This document shows positions 10,673 through 22,400 of a stretch of DNA of 64,000 nucleotides, in pieces. The stretch comes from Leptidea sinapis (taxonomy: Eukaryota > Arthropoda > Insecta > Lepidoptera > Pieridae), in NCBI RefSeq assembly GCF_905404315.1, contig NC_066267.1:9934501-9998500 (forward strand), read 5' to 3'. The position numbers were made by a program, and so were the translations under genes. The notes under the pieces were generated by a model, which worked only from the letters and a program-made list of their open reading frames with translations, did no database searches and had not been told where the DNA came from. Each line of letters starts with the position of its first letter. The first letter of the stretch is position 1.

Positions 10673-11042
10673 ATCTACATCCACATCTAGACGAATAAAT
10701 CATCTAAGATTTGCCAGGTCAGCACTGTAAAAGATACCTTAAAATTGCCAATTATGTGTCTTATATAAGTCTTGTGATAAATGCAAGACTGCAATATGAT
10801 GACAATGCTAGTATCAAACTAAATTAGATATATCCGTCGACATACCACAATGGTAGGTAATATTCAATTATTCATACAATTGATACACCGACATTCTCTT
10901 GTGATATTCTAGATCATGGCCAAGGTAATGCATTTAGGACTGATTGGAGCTCGAGTCGTGTTTATCCTCGGAATATCTGCAGACTGCTAAAACTTCACCC
11001 ATTTGTACTTCGTAAAGCAATTATTAATATTATTATAAATAG

Positions 11043-11330
11043 AACGTACAAGCTCGCATTCTCACTTTCTTCGGGCATGTATCGCGACGTGGAAGCGACT
11101 CCATAGAACGCTTAATAGTGCAGGGTAAAGTCGAGGGCACTACACCACGAGGTAGGTCCCCGATGAGGTGGACGGACCACGTGAGGCAAGCTGTCGACGG
11201 TACTCTGCACGAATGCACGAGAAGAGCGGCAGTTCGCGACGAGTGGCGTCGCATTGTGAAACAGGCCACTAACCTCGACGTGACGACCACGACCACTGTG
11301 ACAAGAGTGTTACGCCGAAGAAGAAGAGGA
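11043..11330 (+). pseudogene. RTE-like LINE ORF2 C-terminus
   Basis: The frame reads RILTFFGHVSRRGSDSIERL, QGKVEGTTPRGRSPMRWTDH and RRAAVRDEWRRIVKQATNL, then a threonine-rich run. It is a different RTE subfamily from the one at 10169-10640. 5'-truncated and frame-open. Confidence 0.8.
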
Positions 11331-11426
11331 ATAGAACTTACTGTTTCTGGCAGTATTCTTACGAATGAAATTTATTGTAAGTAATTATTGTAGGTGAAAG
11401 TATTTTAAAATCGGTTGAACTTGATA

Positions 11427-11665
11427 CTAGATTATGGGTACCACAACGGCGCCTATTTCTGCCGTGAAGCAGTTATGTTTAAACATTACTGTGCTTCGGT
11501 CTGAAGGGCACCGTAGCTAATGAAATTACTAGGAAAATGAGACATAACATCTAATGTCTCAAGGTGACGAGCACAATTGTAGTGCCACCGAGAATTTTTG
11601 GGTTTTTCCAATCGAAACCGGAAAAAGCGGCATTGCATTGTTATTGGCATGGCGTATCAAATGCC
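11427..11665 (+). repeat. Family A repeat, both ends missing
   Basis: Starts at ctagattatgggtaccac and stops at tggcgtatcaaatgc, where a MITE (11666-11959) begins. Confidence 0.75.
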
Positions 11666-11959
11666 TAACAGCCGTTCCCCAATATTCAGTTTATCTCCGG
11701 TTATGGCCTTCTTGAGATAAAAATCGTAAGTATCGTTGACTTTTCTGTCCCAATAAACTTACCGACGGTAACTCACCTTGTCCGAACACGCTGTCTGTCA
11801 ATGGGAGGACGTAAGGCTTACCAGCGATAGAAGTTATTCGAGTCCCAATATAAGGCGATATGAATGACTTATCGGGTATATTGGGACAGCTAATTTCTGA
11901 CAGTAGAAGGTAGTAATTTATCTCTATCTGTAGATAGTATATTGGGAACGGCCGTTAAC
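11666..11959. mobile_element. MITE I, near complete
   Basis: Terminal inverted repeats: left edge acagccgttccccaatatt, right edge atattgggaacggccgttaa. The inside carries cccaatataaggcgatatga and ttatcgggtatattggga. Inserted at the end of a family A copy. Confidence 0.75.
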
Positions 11960-12326
11960 ACGAGTAAGTCAAAAAAGTAAATGTACATTAATACAAAACC
12001 GAAATTGTTGAGTACAGTAGTTGCATCACCAACACACACCGTAAATAAATAAAGGTATTTCCGAGCATTTTATAAGCGATTATATAAAAAAAATAACTTT
12101 TAATAATCTGAAGCAAAGTTTGTGGTGACATTCATATCATCAATATTGAGATATAATCTCCCCACACCATGTAGCGTGGATTTCACGGTTCTAATTCTTA
12201 GCCTGCCAGTGCTCGACGGTATTACAACATTAATCTCTGTACATTATTCCTCAAATTTGTTTTTTACGCCTATCTTTCTTAATTATTCATCAAATAATTC
12301 AATCCATTCTTAAGCTTACTTTTAAT

Positions 12327-12440
12327 AAATACAAATACAAATACAAATATTTTATTTTGTCTCAAAAGAAAAACGTATTATACAAAACTTTTGCCGCTAT
12401 GTTTTAAAAATTATCGATTTACCTAATTATGAAAAATTAC
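12327..12440 (-). repeat. LINE 3' tip with AAATAC repeats
   Basis: (aaatac)n followed by attttattttgtctcaaaag, a typical LINE 3' terminus in reverse. The rest is not recognisable. Confidence 0.35.
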
Positions 12441-12602
12441 CAGTACCTGTTGACAGATTGAAACAATAAATTTGAATGAATGAAAATACTTTATCAAAAT
12501 TAAAAATTTAAATTTAAAATAACAATTACAATTTGGACATTGCACTTATGGTAGCACAATGTCATAGACCATTTATGATGCACCAAATGTTACAGTTTTA
12601 AA

Positions 12603-12697
12603 TAAAACACTTTTTAATTAAAAATGTAACTTACGCGAAATCCAATGTAAAAACATAGTTACAATTATACGCATTTCAATTATTTAAAAAGTGTTTA
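12603..12697. mobile_element. MITE L, one arm plus tip
   Basis: taaaacactttttaatta joined to aaaatgtaacttacgcgaaa and ttaaaaagtgttt. The centre is deleted. A smaller piece is at 29208-29258. Confidence 0.55.
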
Positions 12698-12984
12698 ATT
12701 TAAATTTCTGTGAAACTCGTGTGAATCCAAGAAAATTCTATATTACAGTTCTGTTAGATAGGGTCAGAGTGATTTTTTATTGCATAGATATTCGCAGGGA
12801 TCATTAGTTAGGGCTCAATAATTGATTTTAATAAGATAAGATACTGAATAAAATTTGATCCCTGAAGGCGAACCATAAACTGTACCCATACACAGAACTT
12901 ACTAGCCCAGTATTATTATTAATATATCTCAATAGAGATCTTAGATAATTTACACGTCTAGATATAGTCTCTTACTGTAAGGCA

Positions 12985-13145
12985 CTGACTTAAAACCTAT
13001 CAATAGGGAGCACATATAAATAATAGTATTTTATTAATATTAAAGGTAATGGTTTTCATAAGAGGTATATTAAATTAAATTTTTAGTTATTTGATACTTT
13101 TCAGTTTTTGAAGTCAGTTTTTTTAAACGTAGCTTATTTTTTATT
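12985..13145. mobile_element. MITE N, partial
   Basis: gcactgacttaaaacctatc ... tttttgaagtcagttttttt. Matches the right ~150 bp of 51064-51426. Confidence 0.55.
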
Positions 13146-13174
13146 CCATTTTAAGAAGTACTGTATATATACAT

Positions 13175-13392
13175 GGACTAGTAAAAAATAAGGAAATAGC
13201 CCCACGCACACACTTACACTACTACAGGCCGATAGGCGGCCATTATGAGAATTGTCATCGTCTGTGACATATCTTAAAGCATTGCTAATTCTCACTCTGT
13301 CTTCTTCTATTGACCTAAGTCACAATGAGAAAAAACACTCCTTAGCGGCTGTTTTAAGTTAGCGGACCATTATGAATAAGGGGGATAATGTT
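13175..13392. mobile_element. Chimeric MITE: half J, half K
   Basis: 13175-13272 matches MITE J in reverse (agccccacgcacacacttac ... gtcatcgtctgtgaca). From 13273 the sequence is the right part of MITE K (ttaaagcattgctaattctc ... ccattatgaataaggggg). Confidence 0.7.
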
Positions 13393-13879
13393 TACGTTCT
13401 CACGTGATAAGGACAATAAATCTTATAGCAAAGGCTTAGCTTATAGAGAAAAGGAGCAATGCCATATAATGTTTTCAAATATGTAATATAAATTTTGTAA
13501 ATATGATGTTTTCCTCTACTGTCACTAGATGGCGCTGTTTCGACGCCATACAAATCGAAGGTAACTGTCACGCGATCGAAAAGTTAAAGAATCTCACACT
13601 TGTACTGAAATAGTGGAGACAAGAAATTTTGTTTGCACATTAATCATAAAAGAAGATTTATGTGATGACAATTCTATTGCACCTAAAATTTTCTTCAAAC
13701 GAGTTAACTGCCCAACTACTAAAATCACAGATTAAATGGGAATCAAATAAAAGGATTTGCTGAGAAGAAAGAAAAATTAAAAAAAAACTTTGCAATGTTT
13801 AAATTTCTCTTACATCTTGTAGTGCAAATAAAAAAATATTCCCTTTTCACCTTATTTTGACTTTTTTTTTATATCTAAA

Positions 13880-14027
13880 AATAAGGGACGAGACGAGACG
13901 GACGATCAGTTGATGGTAATTGAAACGCCTTGCCCATTACAATGCAATGCCGCGTACGATTCTTGAAAATCCCCAAAAATTCCGAGCGGCACTACAATTG
14001 CGCTCGTCACCTTGAGACATAAGATGC
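13880..14027 (-). repeat. Family A repeat, 3' half
   Basis: Reverse orientation: ataagggacgagacgagac ... gctcgtcaccttgagacata. Confidence 0.7.
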
Positions 14028-14202
14028 TAATTATACTTATATGACGTCTCTATTAGGTGAAATACTCGAAGCCGCTAAAAGAACAGTCGACATTATTGAT
14101 ACACCCTGTATAGTGTAATATCGTGTTATAAAGTGAAGCTATAGTTAGTGTTGGTCGCAGTCGTGCGATATGATTCTACCGCGCCCCCGCCAATTATTAT
14201 AA

Positions 14203-14641
14203 CACTAGAAATAAGGGATTGCTTGTAACTAATTCTAATAGGCTTCATAAGATACATAATAGCTTTAAGGGTAAATGTATACACTTCTATGATGAAGTCC
14301 CAGCCACTGTTAGGCATTATCTATAAATAAATTTAAATTTTTTATAAAAAAAAATGGCTCTGTCGTAAATCCTATTACTCCACAGCTGAATATCTAAATG
14401 ATCGGACAGCCTGGGACTAGAATGTGATTATTTTATGGCGATAGAAATGACTGTACAATATTGTATATTTTTATTGAAATGAGCGCAAAAAAAGAATGCT
14501 GGGAGAGTTTATTGCGCCGTTTCTTCTGTCTCAGAGCGCCATTTGTTGCCGAAACGGTAGTGGTATCTAGTAGTTATTATAAATGACATAGAAAATAATT
14601 CTAAAGGAATCAATTTTGAGAAAATAAATGCCTTTTATTTG
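14203..14641 (+). repeat. LINE 3' end, subfamily D
   Basis: Aligns by eye with 16058-16514: ctagaaataagggattgctt, then aaagtcccagccactgtt, cctgggactagaa and the terminal gatcaattttgagaaaat-type segment. The coding part is shifted. Confidence 0.65.
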
Positions 14642-14766
14642 ATACTGTGGATACTCATCATCATTCCGGGTACTTTCTGTTCCCTTTCAGTGCTGCTAAA
14701 ATTTTCTGGTACAGTAGACATTACAACCTAACTCACTGGATGACGGGTTTAATGCTATATCAAAGT

Positions 14767-15020
14767 CTATTTCTGTCGTGAAGCAGTTATGTATAAACAT
14801 TACTGTGTTTCGGTCTGAAGGGCGCCGTAGCTAGTGAAATTACTGGGCAAATGAGACTTAACGTCTTATGTCTCAAGGAGACGAGCGCAAATGTAGTGCC
14901 GCTCAGAATTTTTTGGTTTTTCAAGAATCCTGAGCCGGCACTGCATTGTAATGGGTAGGGCGTATCAATTACCATGAGCTGAACGTTCTGGTCGTCTCGT
15001 CCCTTATTTTGATTTAAAAA
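14767..15020 (+). repeat. Family A repeat, 5'-truncated
   Basis: Starts tatttctgtcgtgaagcag, ends cgtcccttattttg plus A-run, and abuts the LINE tip at 15017. Confidence 0.75.
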
Positions 15021-15292
15021 AAGTCAAAGTCAAATAAACTTTATTCAATAGGCTTAAACTAAGCGCTTTTGAACTACAAATATTTCTTTTAAATTACTAA
15101 ATTTACCATATGTTCGTAAAAAGTTGAACTCGTGAGAAGAACATAATATAAGGAACTTAACGGCCACTCTTTTCAATCAAATAGAGTATTTTACAATGGC
15201 TGTAATATAAAAAAAACAAATTAGTTTGTACCTTTAGAGCTTGAACTCATTGTTTGTGTAAGAATGCTTCGTGAACAAGATGGTCGTGATTA
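15017..15292 (-). repeat. LINE 3' end, subfamily F
   Basis: Starts tcaaagtcaaataaacttta and continues ggcttaaactaagcgctttt. The + strand counterpart of its last ~65 bp is at 36497-36562. Confidence 0.5.
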
Positions 15293-15484
15293 CTGTCATC
15301 AGGGTCATATTGCTTAGCGATGTGCAACTTGGGTCAATTTTAAATTAAATTCAAATATAAAAATTTATCGACGATGCAAGGTTCGCAACCGCGGCCATAG
15401 GTTTATGACCCAATCCTCTGTGGCTGAGATCTACAGAGCATTCTTAGACTTTGTTAAGACTGATTTAAAACTTAGCTGAGTGTG

Positions 15485-15885
15485 ATAGAACCACTAACCT
15501 GTATAAATACCACTGGACATATGTTTGACAGCAAATTTTTTTGTGCCTATTTGATGTGCCACTCGCGAGAGAGGTTCGCGCGCTCCAGAGAACTAATTTG
15601 GATGTGAAATATAAAAGGAACAATACTCTGAAGTATTTTTGCATTTTGAATTAATTTCGGTCGTTTTCCGTGTTATTTATACTTCAAGAATCAACGGAAT
15701 AAAGTACATATTTTATTTTTTGTAAATAGTTGTCTTATTAATGTTTGTTTAGCTGAGGTTGTCATGACTAATTTTAGTACCACAGACTCTCGCGACATGG
15801 CCCACAGCGGCAAAATGGCATATATCAAACAGGCACAAAAGCACTTTGACAGCCGCCAGTCCAGAGGTATATAGTAGAGGTCAGT
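15485..15885. mobile_element. MITE with imperfect inverted ends
   Basis: catatgtttgacagcaaatt, ttgtgcctatttgatgtgcc and cactcgcgagag (15510-15580) are mirrored by ctctcgcgacatgg, catatatcaaacaggcacaa and ctttgacagccgcc (15785-15860). Confidence 0.5.
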
Positions 15886-16057
15886 GGATAGAAAGCAATC
15901 TTTACTTTTGCATTGGCCTATCTTAGCTTAAGCTCACCATAAATTCAGCTGTAAAAGGACTATAAAAATGAAATCACGTGAGTAAAGTCTGAGCAAAGTC
16001 TAATAGTACACTCTTTAAGGCTTTGAGTCTTGGAGAACCGTAAATGTATATTTTATT

Positions 16058-16514
16058 ACACTAGAAATAAGGGATTGCTTGTAACCTATCCTAGTTGGCT
16101 TCATAAGGGTCATTGCTTATATGCTTATATATTTAAGGGTAAATGTATACACTTTTATAATAAAGTCCCAGCCACTGTTCAGGCATTATCTATAAATAAA
16201 TCTAAATATTTTATTAAAAATGACTCTGTCGTAAATCCTACTACTCCACAGCTGAATATCTAAGTGATCGGACAGCCTGGGACTAGATTATGATTATTTT
16301 ATAGCGATAGCAATGACAGTACAATATTGTATATTTTTATTAGAAAGAGCGCAACAAAATAATGTTGGGAGAGTTTCTTGCGCCGCTTCTTCTCTCTCAG
16401 AGCGCCATTTGTTTCCCAAGCGGTAGTAGTGTCTATTATTTTAGAAATGACATCAAAAATAATTCTAAAGGGATCAATTTTGAGAAAATAATTGCCTTTT
16501 TTATGCCTTTTTTT
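16058..16514 (+). repeat. LINE 3' end, subfamily D, with ORF2 C-terminus
   Basis: The frame encodes GKCIHFYNKVPATVQALSIN, the usual end of Jockey-like ORF2 (FYN+hP ... hs hNKFK). It runs to a stop at 16261-16263, then a 3' UTR shared with 14203-14641. Confidence 0.7.
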
Positions 16515-16927
16515 AAGTTAAGCTCCGTACTTGAAAGTAATGTTTGAATTATATGTAATAGGTTATACTTAAGAAGATTGAAGAAATTAATTACTAGCGT
16601 TAGGAAAGATTGTATTAAAATAATATACACATAAAAAACAACAGTACACAGTCGGCCATATCGATAAGGATAAAAGTATGTATAAAACACAAATTACTTT
16701 CGGGAATCACCTTAAATAAAACACGTTTTCCTTCTATAATAATTTATGCAACTTGTGAAGAGAAGTGGATAATGCTAGAGGTCAAATTCGAGGTGAATTT
16801 GCGAAAACGAGTTTCGTATCCCCAATATTTCTTTCTCATGCATCAAGCAATTACGTGATTCTTAATCAGAGAACAAGTTATTGAGATTTATGTTTTAAAA
16901 TGTTTGTAGACGATACTTTGTATTTAT
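16515..16927. other. Unrecognised AT-rich DNA
   Basis: Flanked by LINE D and a family A copy. The minus frame at 16436-16690 overlaps the LINE and has no domain. Confidence 0.4.
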
Positions 16928-17170
16928 ACCATAACAGCGCCTATTTCTGCCGTGAAGCTTTAATGTGTATCGTTCTGAAGGGCGTCGTAGCTAGTGAAAT
17001 TACTGGGCAAATAAGACTTAACATCTTGTCTCTAGGTGACGAGCTCAGTTGTAGTGGTGCTTAGAATTGTTGAGTTTTTCAATAATCCTGAGCGACTGCA
17101 TTGAGAAGGGCGTATCAAGTACCAACAGCTAAACGTCCTGCTCGTCTCGTTCCCTTATTTTTACAAAAAA
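16928..17170 (+). repeat. Family A repeat, 5'-truncated
   Basis: accataacagcgcctatttc to ctcgtctcgttcccttattt, with small deletions. Confidence 0.7.
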
Positions 17171-17718
17171 ATACTTTCAAAATATATTGCATACTTTAAA
17201 GTTAATTTTTAAGAGCAACCTTTCCTAAAACATTAAATTTATCAAAAACCAATGCTTCATGAGTATGAAAATTTCATCATTATTGATCCAGCCGTTATCT
17301 TATAAGGAACATACAATTTTACTGATCAGATTTTGTATATTTATAGACTTATTTTACAATACTTACAAAAATATCAAAGTCATTTGGAAAATAACAGATT
17401 TTAAGATAAAGTGATACTTTTAGAAAAAAAAGTAACTATAATGTTACATAACACGATAAAAAATTTAATTAAGAAACATCTATTCTATAACATTATTAAG
17501 AATTGTAAACATTGTTTATATAAGACTTTGAAACAAATAAAAATATATTTAAAAAATAGAAACGTTTTTAAAATTAAGTTAAATAAGTAACATAGACAAA
17601 AAATAATGAAATAATTATATTATTTATAGAATATAAATTATTAAATCGTGCACTTCAAATTTTTAAATTAAAATAAAATTAAAAAGAAAGATAAAGTAAT
17701 ATTGTCGCTTTCAAACGA

Positions 17719-17722
<4 letters not shown>

Positions 17723-17757
<35 letters not shown>
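17723..17757. repeat. (TA)n microsatellite
   Basis: An uninterrupted run of about 15 TA units. Confidence 0.9.
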
Positions 17758-17761
<4 letters not shown>

Positions 17762-17890
17762 AATAAGAATAAAGATATATTATTCTGAGTAAACCAACAA
17801 AAAATATAATGTAATATATTAAGAAATATTTTTAATTTTATACCTTATGAGATATATATGGCAAATTACACTCCCATCTAATAAATAATA

Positions 17891-17918
17891 CAAATCAAAT
17901 CAAATCAAATCAAATCAT
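17891..17918. repeat. (CAAAT)n microsatellite
   Basis: Five units of caaat, probably the tip of a LINE 3' end. Confidence 0.85.
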
Positions 17919-18327
17919 CCTTATTTGCAAGATAAGGTAATAATATGTTGTTGGCTTATAATTAACAGGTACTCTTATCCTAACCCATAAGGCATGCATC
18001 ACATAGCCATTTTAGAATATATCTATGTTTATTATTATAATAATTAAAACTTAACACCAGGTGACCCGTACGCTCGTTTGTCCTCCGATTCCATAAAAAA
18101 AATAACCCAGATTATTATTATTTTAAGGATTGTGCTAAGCACTATTTTGAGCTTTTCTTTTTTAATTCCACCCATAATATATAGAGTAAAATATAGCGTG
18201 AATGGTGTTTAAAAAAAAACGAATCCAAATCAAACTAAAATATTATATTGCAGATTACAAAAGGTACATTAGTTAGATAGACAATATTATGTGACGCCCT
18301 GCAAGGGTCAGGAGGATTACATTATAT

Positions 18328-18985
18328 GGACGGAATTGAGAATTTAAACCAATCTCAAATTCACTGGAACACACAATAAAATCATCAAAATCGGTCCAGC
18401 CGCTTAGGAGGTAGTTCAATTGTGAATCTAAACCATTCTTCAATCCACCTGAGACACACACCAATCTCAAATTCAATGGAACACACAAAAAATCATCAAA
18501 ATTGGTCCAGCCGTTTAGGAGGCAGTTCAATTGTGAATCTAAACTATTCTCGAATCCACCTCAAGACACACAGAAAGTTTCATTAAAATCGGTCCAGCCG
18601 TGTAGGAGGAGTTAAGTTACAACAGACGCACAAAAGAAATATATATATTAAGATATGGACGGAATTGAGAATCTAAACTAATTTCAAATTCACTGGAACA
18701 CACAAAAAATCATTAAAATCGGTCCAGCCGCTTAGGAGGCAGTTAGAACAGACGCACAAAAGAAATATATATTAAGATATAGACGGAATTAAAAATCTAA
18801 ACCAATCTCAAATTCACTGCAACACACAAAAACTCATCAAATTCGGTCCAGCCGTTTAGGAGGTAGTTCAATTGTTGCTAAACCGTTCTCGAATCCACCT
18901 GAAGACACACAGAAAGTTTCATTAAAATCGGTCCAGCCGTTTAGGAGGAGTTCAGATAAAACAGACACACAAAAGAAATAAATAT
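18328..18985 (-). mobile_element. Tandem array of Helitron 5' ends, third subfamily
   Basis: Three successive units begin (on the minus strand) at or near 18985, 18778 and 18654. At least the latter two begin with tcttaatatatatatttctt-type 5' termini. Each has one or more ggctggaccgattttgatga motifs. The unit lengths are about 205, 125 and 328 bp. Only one flank resembles unique DNA, so this looks like repeated capture of 5' ends. Confidence 0.7.
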
Positions 18986-19259
18986 TTATTTTGTGTGTAA
19001 TATTTTTTTTTTCAAAATAATAGAAGCATTTTGTAACTTAAAAAAAATTTAAGGTCGTTTCTCTTATCTCAATATTAACAAAATAGTTAACAATCTATAT
19101 TCTAGAGTTACCCTCAGAACTAAAACAGATAAAAATTGTCCCGCAGCTCTTTTGTAGACACCGGCAATCAAACCGCACTACTCGGGCGTTGGTTCCAAAT
19201 AATTATTTAAGCAATGCTCTAGTTTCCAATGAAATTACATAATATTGTAAGAGGGAAGT

Positions 19260-19376
19260 GCCTTATCATCTTTATCTGTTAACAATTAAAAGTGGAGTGC
19301 AATGACAAGGCAGTGTAAAAGGTAGTCATCAAGTGTCAGTTGGTTTAGTTTGTCGCCGCGGCGTACACGAGTGACA
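19260..19376 (+). promoter_or_regulatory. Putative ALP promoter and 5' leader
   Basis: An arthropod initiator match TCAGT (19336-19340) lies 37-41 bp before the start codon. No TATA box is evident. Two GATA-type sites on the minus strand (TTATCA 19263-19268 and TTATCT 19272-19277) sit about 60-70 bp upstream of the initiator, followed by GTTAAC. GATA factors drive gut genes in insects, which would suit a midgut ALP. The start site itself is inferred. Confidence 0.4.
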
Positions 19377-19428
19377 ATGGTGGCACAAATCGTATTATTA
19401 CTGCAAATTTTGGCTTTCGTCAATGCAG
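19377..19428 (+). CDS. ALP: ALP exon 1: start codon and signal peptide
   Basis: The ATG at 19377 opens MVAQIVLLLQILAFVNA, a short signal peptide ending in the small-residue pattern V-N-A. The exon stops after a single G (phase 1) at a GT donor reading gtttgt, which is weaker than the other donors. That G joins exon 2 to make Asp18. No other upstream exon was found. It is the least certain of the eight exons because 18 kb separates it from exon 2 and it has no catalytic motif. Confidence 0.75.
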
Positions 19429-22400
19429 GTTTGTTTTTTTATAAGTTTGTTATGATAATTATCTGTACAGATTTATTTATGCTTAAACATCATTGAATAC
19501 TTTTATCATATATTAAATTGTAAATTAATTTCGTTTAAATTTTATTAAAATTCAAGAGTTATATTTCATATTTAAATTAGTAGTCTTAATTAAAGTATTC
19601 TTTTAAATATAAAATATGTCGTTAGTTTTTATTGTAGTATATTTCATTTTTAATTTATTGCTATAGAGTTAATAATTGAAACTTGAAAAAAAAAAATCCT
19701 TAAATTGCTTCTTAACAAAAAGTTGTAAACAGGAAGGTTACAATACAATTCACTTAAATGTCATTACTTTGTCGTTACTATGTTAAGTCATTACTTATCT
19801 ACCTACAATGATAACTTGATGAATGTCCACGACGACTAGTGGATCGGGGGTTTGATTCCCACAAACAAACTTAATCCAACAAAAATAATATTATAGAATT
19901 TTCAATTATAATTTCACGTCCTATAATCAATTATTTTTCTCCCTCGCTTGATACGTCATATTTTCTTAATCTATACATCTAACTTTTTTTACAGTCTTTG
20001 TCTGTCTGTCTGTCTGTTTGTTCCGGCTAATCTCTAAAAGGGCCGGAACGATTTTGATGGGACTTTTATTGGCAGATAATAAGGAAATTAGGCTACGTTT
20101 ATTTTAGAAAAAATCTTTTATTTTACAAAAATAAATTAAAGTTGCAATGTTTAAGAAACGGTTTAACTCTAAAAATATTTTTTATGGCAAAACAACGTTT
20201 GCCCGGATAGCTACTATAATATATAAATCTGATGTTTCTTTCCAGTGAACTCCTAAACTAATGAACGGATTTTAATAGGGATTACTTCATGGAGTGCAGT
20301 TTAGTCCAACTTCAGAGATAGGATAGTTTTAATTCGATTTGTGACCCATAATTATTTTAATTTCCAATATTTGTTTTGTATGAACATATTTTCTATGAGA
20401 GGATTTATTGACGCATGGTTTACCAGTTCTGCTGTGCAACAATTTCACTATAAAAACAGGCAGCATATTTTACGAAAAATAATATTGACAAATTCATAAG
20501 AAACAGTATTTTATTTATTATTTATAGAATAATTTCTGTCGGGTCAACTAGTTATTTTCAATTCGCGTTAGCTATCTTATGGTTGCGTTAAGTTTTGATC
20601 CTCTAGGATACAGAAATACAGTACTGTGCTGAGTTTCTATATGATCAAAACTGTATGAAACTTGAGTTAATGTAGTTCGTTAGTTAGACTTCACTTACGT
20701 TTATAAAACAGATTGATGTTCAGTGTATATTACGTGCATAATTCAAAAACATTAATAATTTTTAACTTCCAGCTTGGAAATTTTCAAAAATCATTAAGTT
20801 ATTTATTGGTTTTACTCCGTTTTTCAAAAATGTGTTTAGACATCAGATCTCGAAGAAGTACTTGTCTTTGATTAACTCGAGTGTTCCCACATTTAAAGAA
20901 AACACTTTTTAAATGATTAAAACGCGTGTAATTCTAACTGTGTTTTACATTAGATTTCGCGTAAAAGTTACATTTTTGTTTCCAGTTGTCCCCCTGAAAA
21001 CTAGATCTGGAAAGGTCTTGAAACGTCGGGCTACCTAAATTAAAAATAAAAATGTAACTTTTACGCAAAAACAGTTACAATTACACGCGTTTTAATCCTT
21101 TTAAAAGTGTTTTGTTTAAAAGATCTCGACATTTTAAGGAAGCTTCCCTGACTATTCCCTCGATTGCTTGATTTGAAGCGTTTAGGTATAGAATTAGCGG
21201 GAAGTTGCATTGGGATGGCCTTTAGGGTCAACCGTATCCCAATATTTTTTTTATAAATCATTTCCAACTTGATAACTTGACAAAAGCGGCATTATATCCT
21301 TGTGGCAGTAACAAAAGGATGAGTTGTAAATCAGGCGGCGGAAGGACCCAACCAGATTGCACTAATGACTCTTAATTTAAATCAAATCAAAATCACTCTA
21401 TTCATTTAGGTCAAGGAATTGACATTTATGAAAGCTTTTTTTCGTCCTTTCGGATAGGGTTGAGCTCTTATGAGAAGAAGTGGCAAGATACTTATTGTTA
21501 CACTTTTAGATCAACATTTACAGCTCCATCGTTTTACATATTATTTAATTCACAATATAATATGTAAAGTGATGTAATAAAAATAATCAAACGTCAGATA
21601 CTCAACGCCTTACACGTGCATGTCATAAAAATAAATATAAATTAATAAATAAAATCTCAAGAGTTAATAAGTCAAGTGGACTCATCAATCTACACACACT
21701 AGAAATAAATAAAGCTATTATGCGAGAATTTCATTAACGATTATAAAATTATATATCAATAATATATTCAACGCAATTCTGAATATAATTTGCCATTCTC
21801 TCATTTATCTTGAACTAAATTTAACTTGATACGATCTAAAGTATTGATATAAAAAATAAGTATACTTAAGGAATAAACAAGCGATAATTAATATTTTTAT
21901 GCCATTTAAAGAATATACATTTTCATGAACGTGCTAAACATGTTAATTTCAATTATCCAATTAAACTTTAATTTTAAAATGAAATAAATCTATATATATA
22001 AAAATGAATTCGAGAACGGCTGGACCGATTTGGCAAATTTAGGTCTTGAATTATTTGTGGAAGTCCAGGGAAGGTTTAAAAGGTGAATAAATAGGAAAAT
22101 GCTGCTAAATTAAATAAAAACAACAAATTTGTTTTTCCTTTGATGTGTCCATACATAATTTCTATGAGAGAATTTACTGACGCACTGTTTGACAGTTACG
22201 CTGTGAAACAATTTCATTACGACAGCAGGGTTCATATTTTACGAAGTAATTTTTGATGTTATGATATACTATTGACAAATTCATATAAAAACATTATTTT
22301 ATTTATTATATACAGAACAACGTCTGTCGGGTCAGCTAGTAAAAAATAAAAAAATTAATTTCGCATTCGAATGGTGGTAGTTTCATGTCGATACGATCAG

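Larger units (their letters stand above)
17171..18327. other. AT-rich DNA with microsatellites
   Basis: Extremely AT-rich to about 17720, then the two microsatellites. At 18060-18090 accaggtgacccgtacgctc matches the end of the LINE at 23446-23745 in reverse, so a short LINE tip is present. Confidence 0.45.

Noticed and set aside
10193..10684. 163-codon minus-strand frame as a host gene
   Set aside because: Its motifs are those of an RTE LINE ORF2 end, and it is 5'-truncated inside a MITE.
17723..17757. (TA)n run as a replication origin or regulatory element
   Set aside because: Ordinary dinucleotide microsatellite in AT-rich animal DNA.
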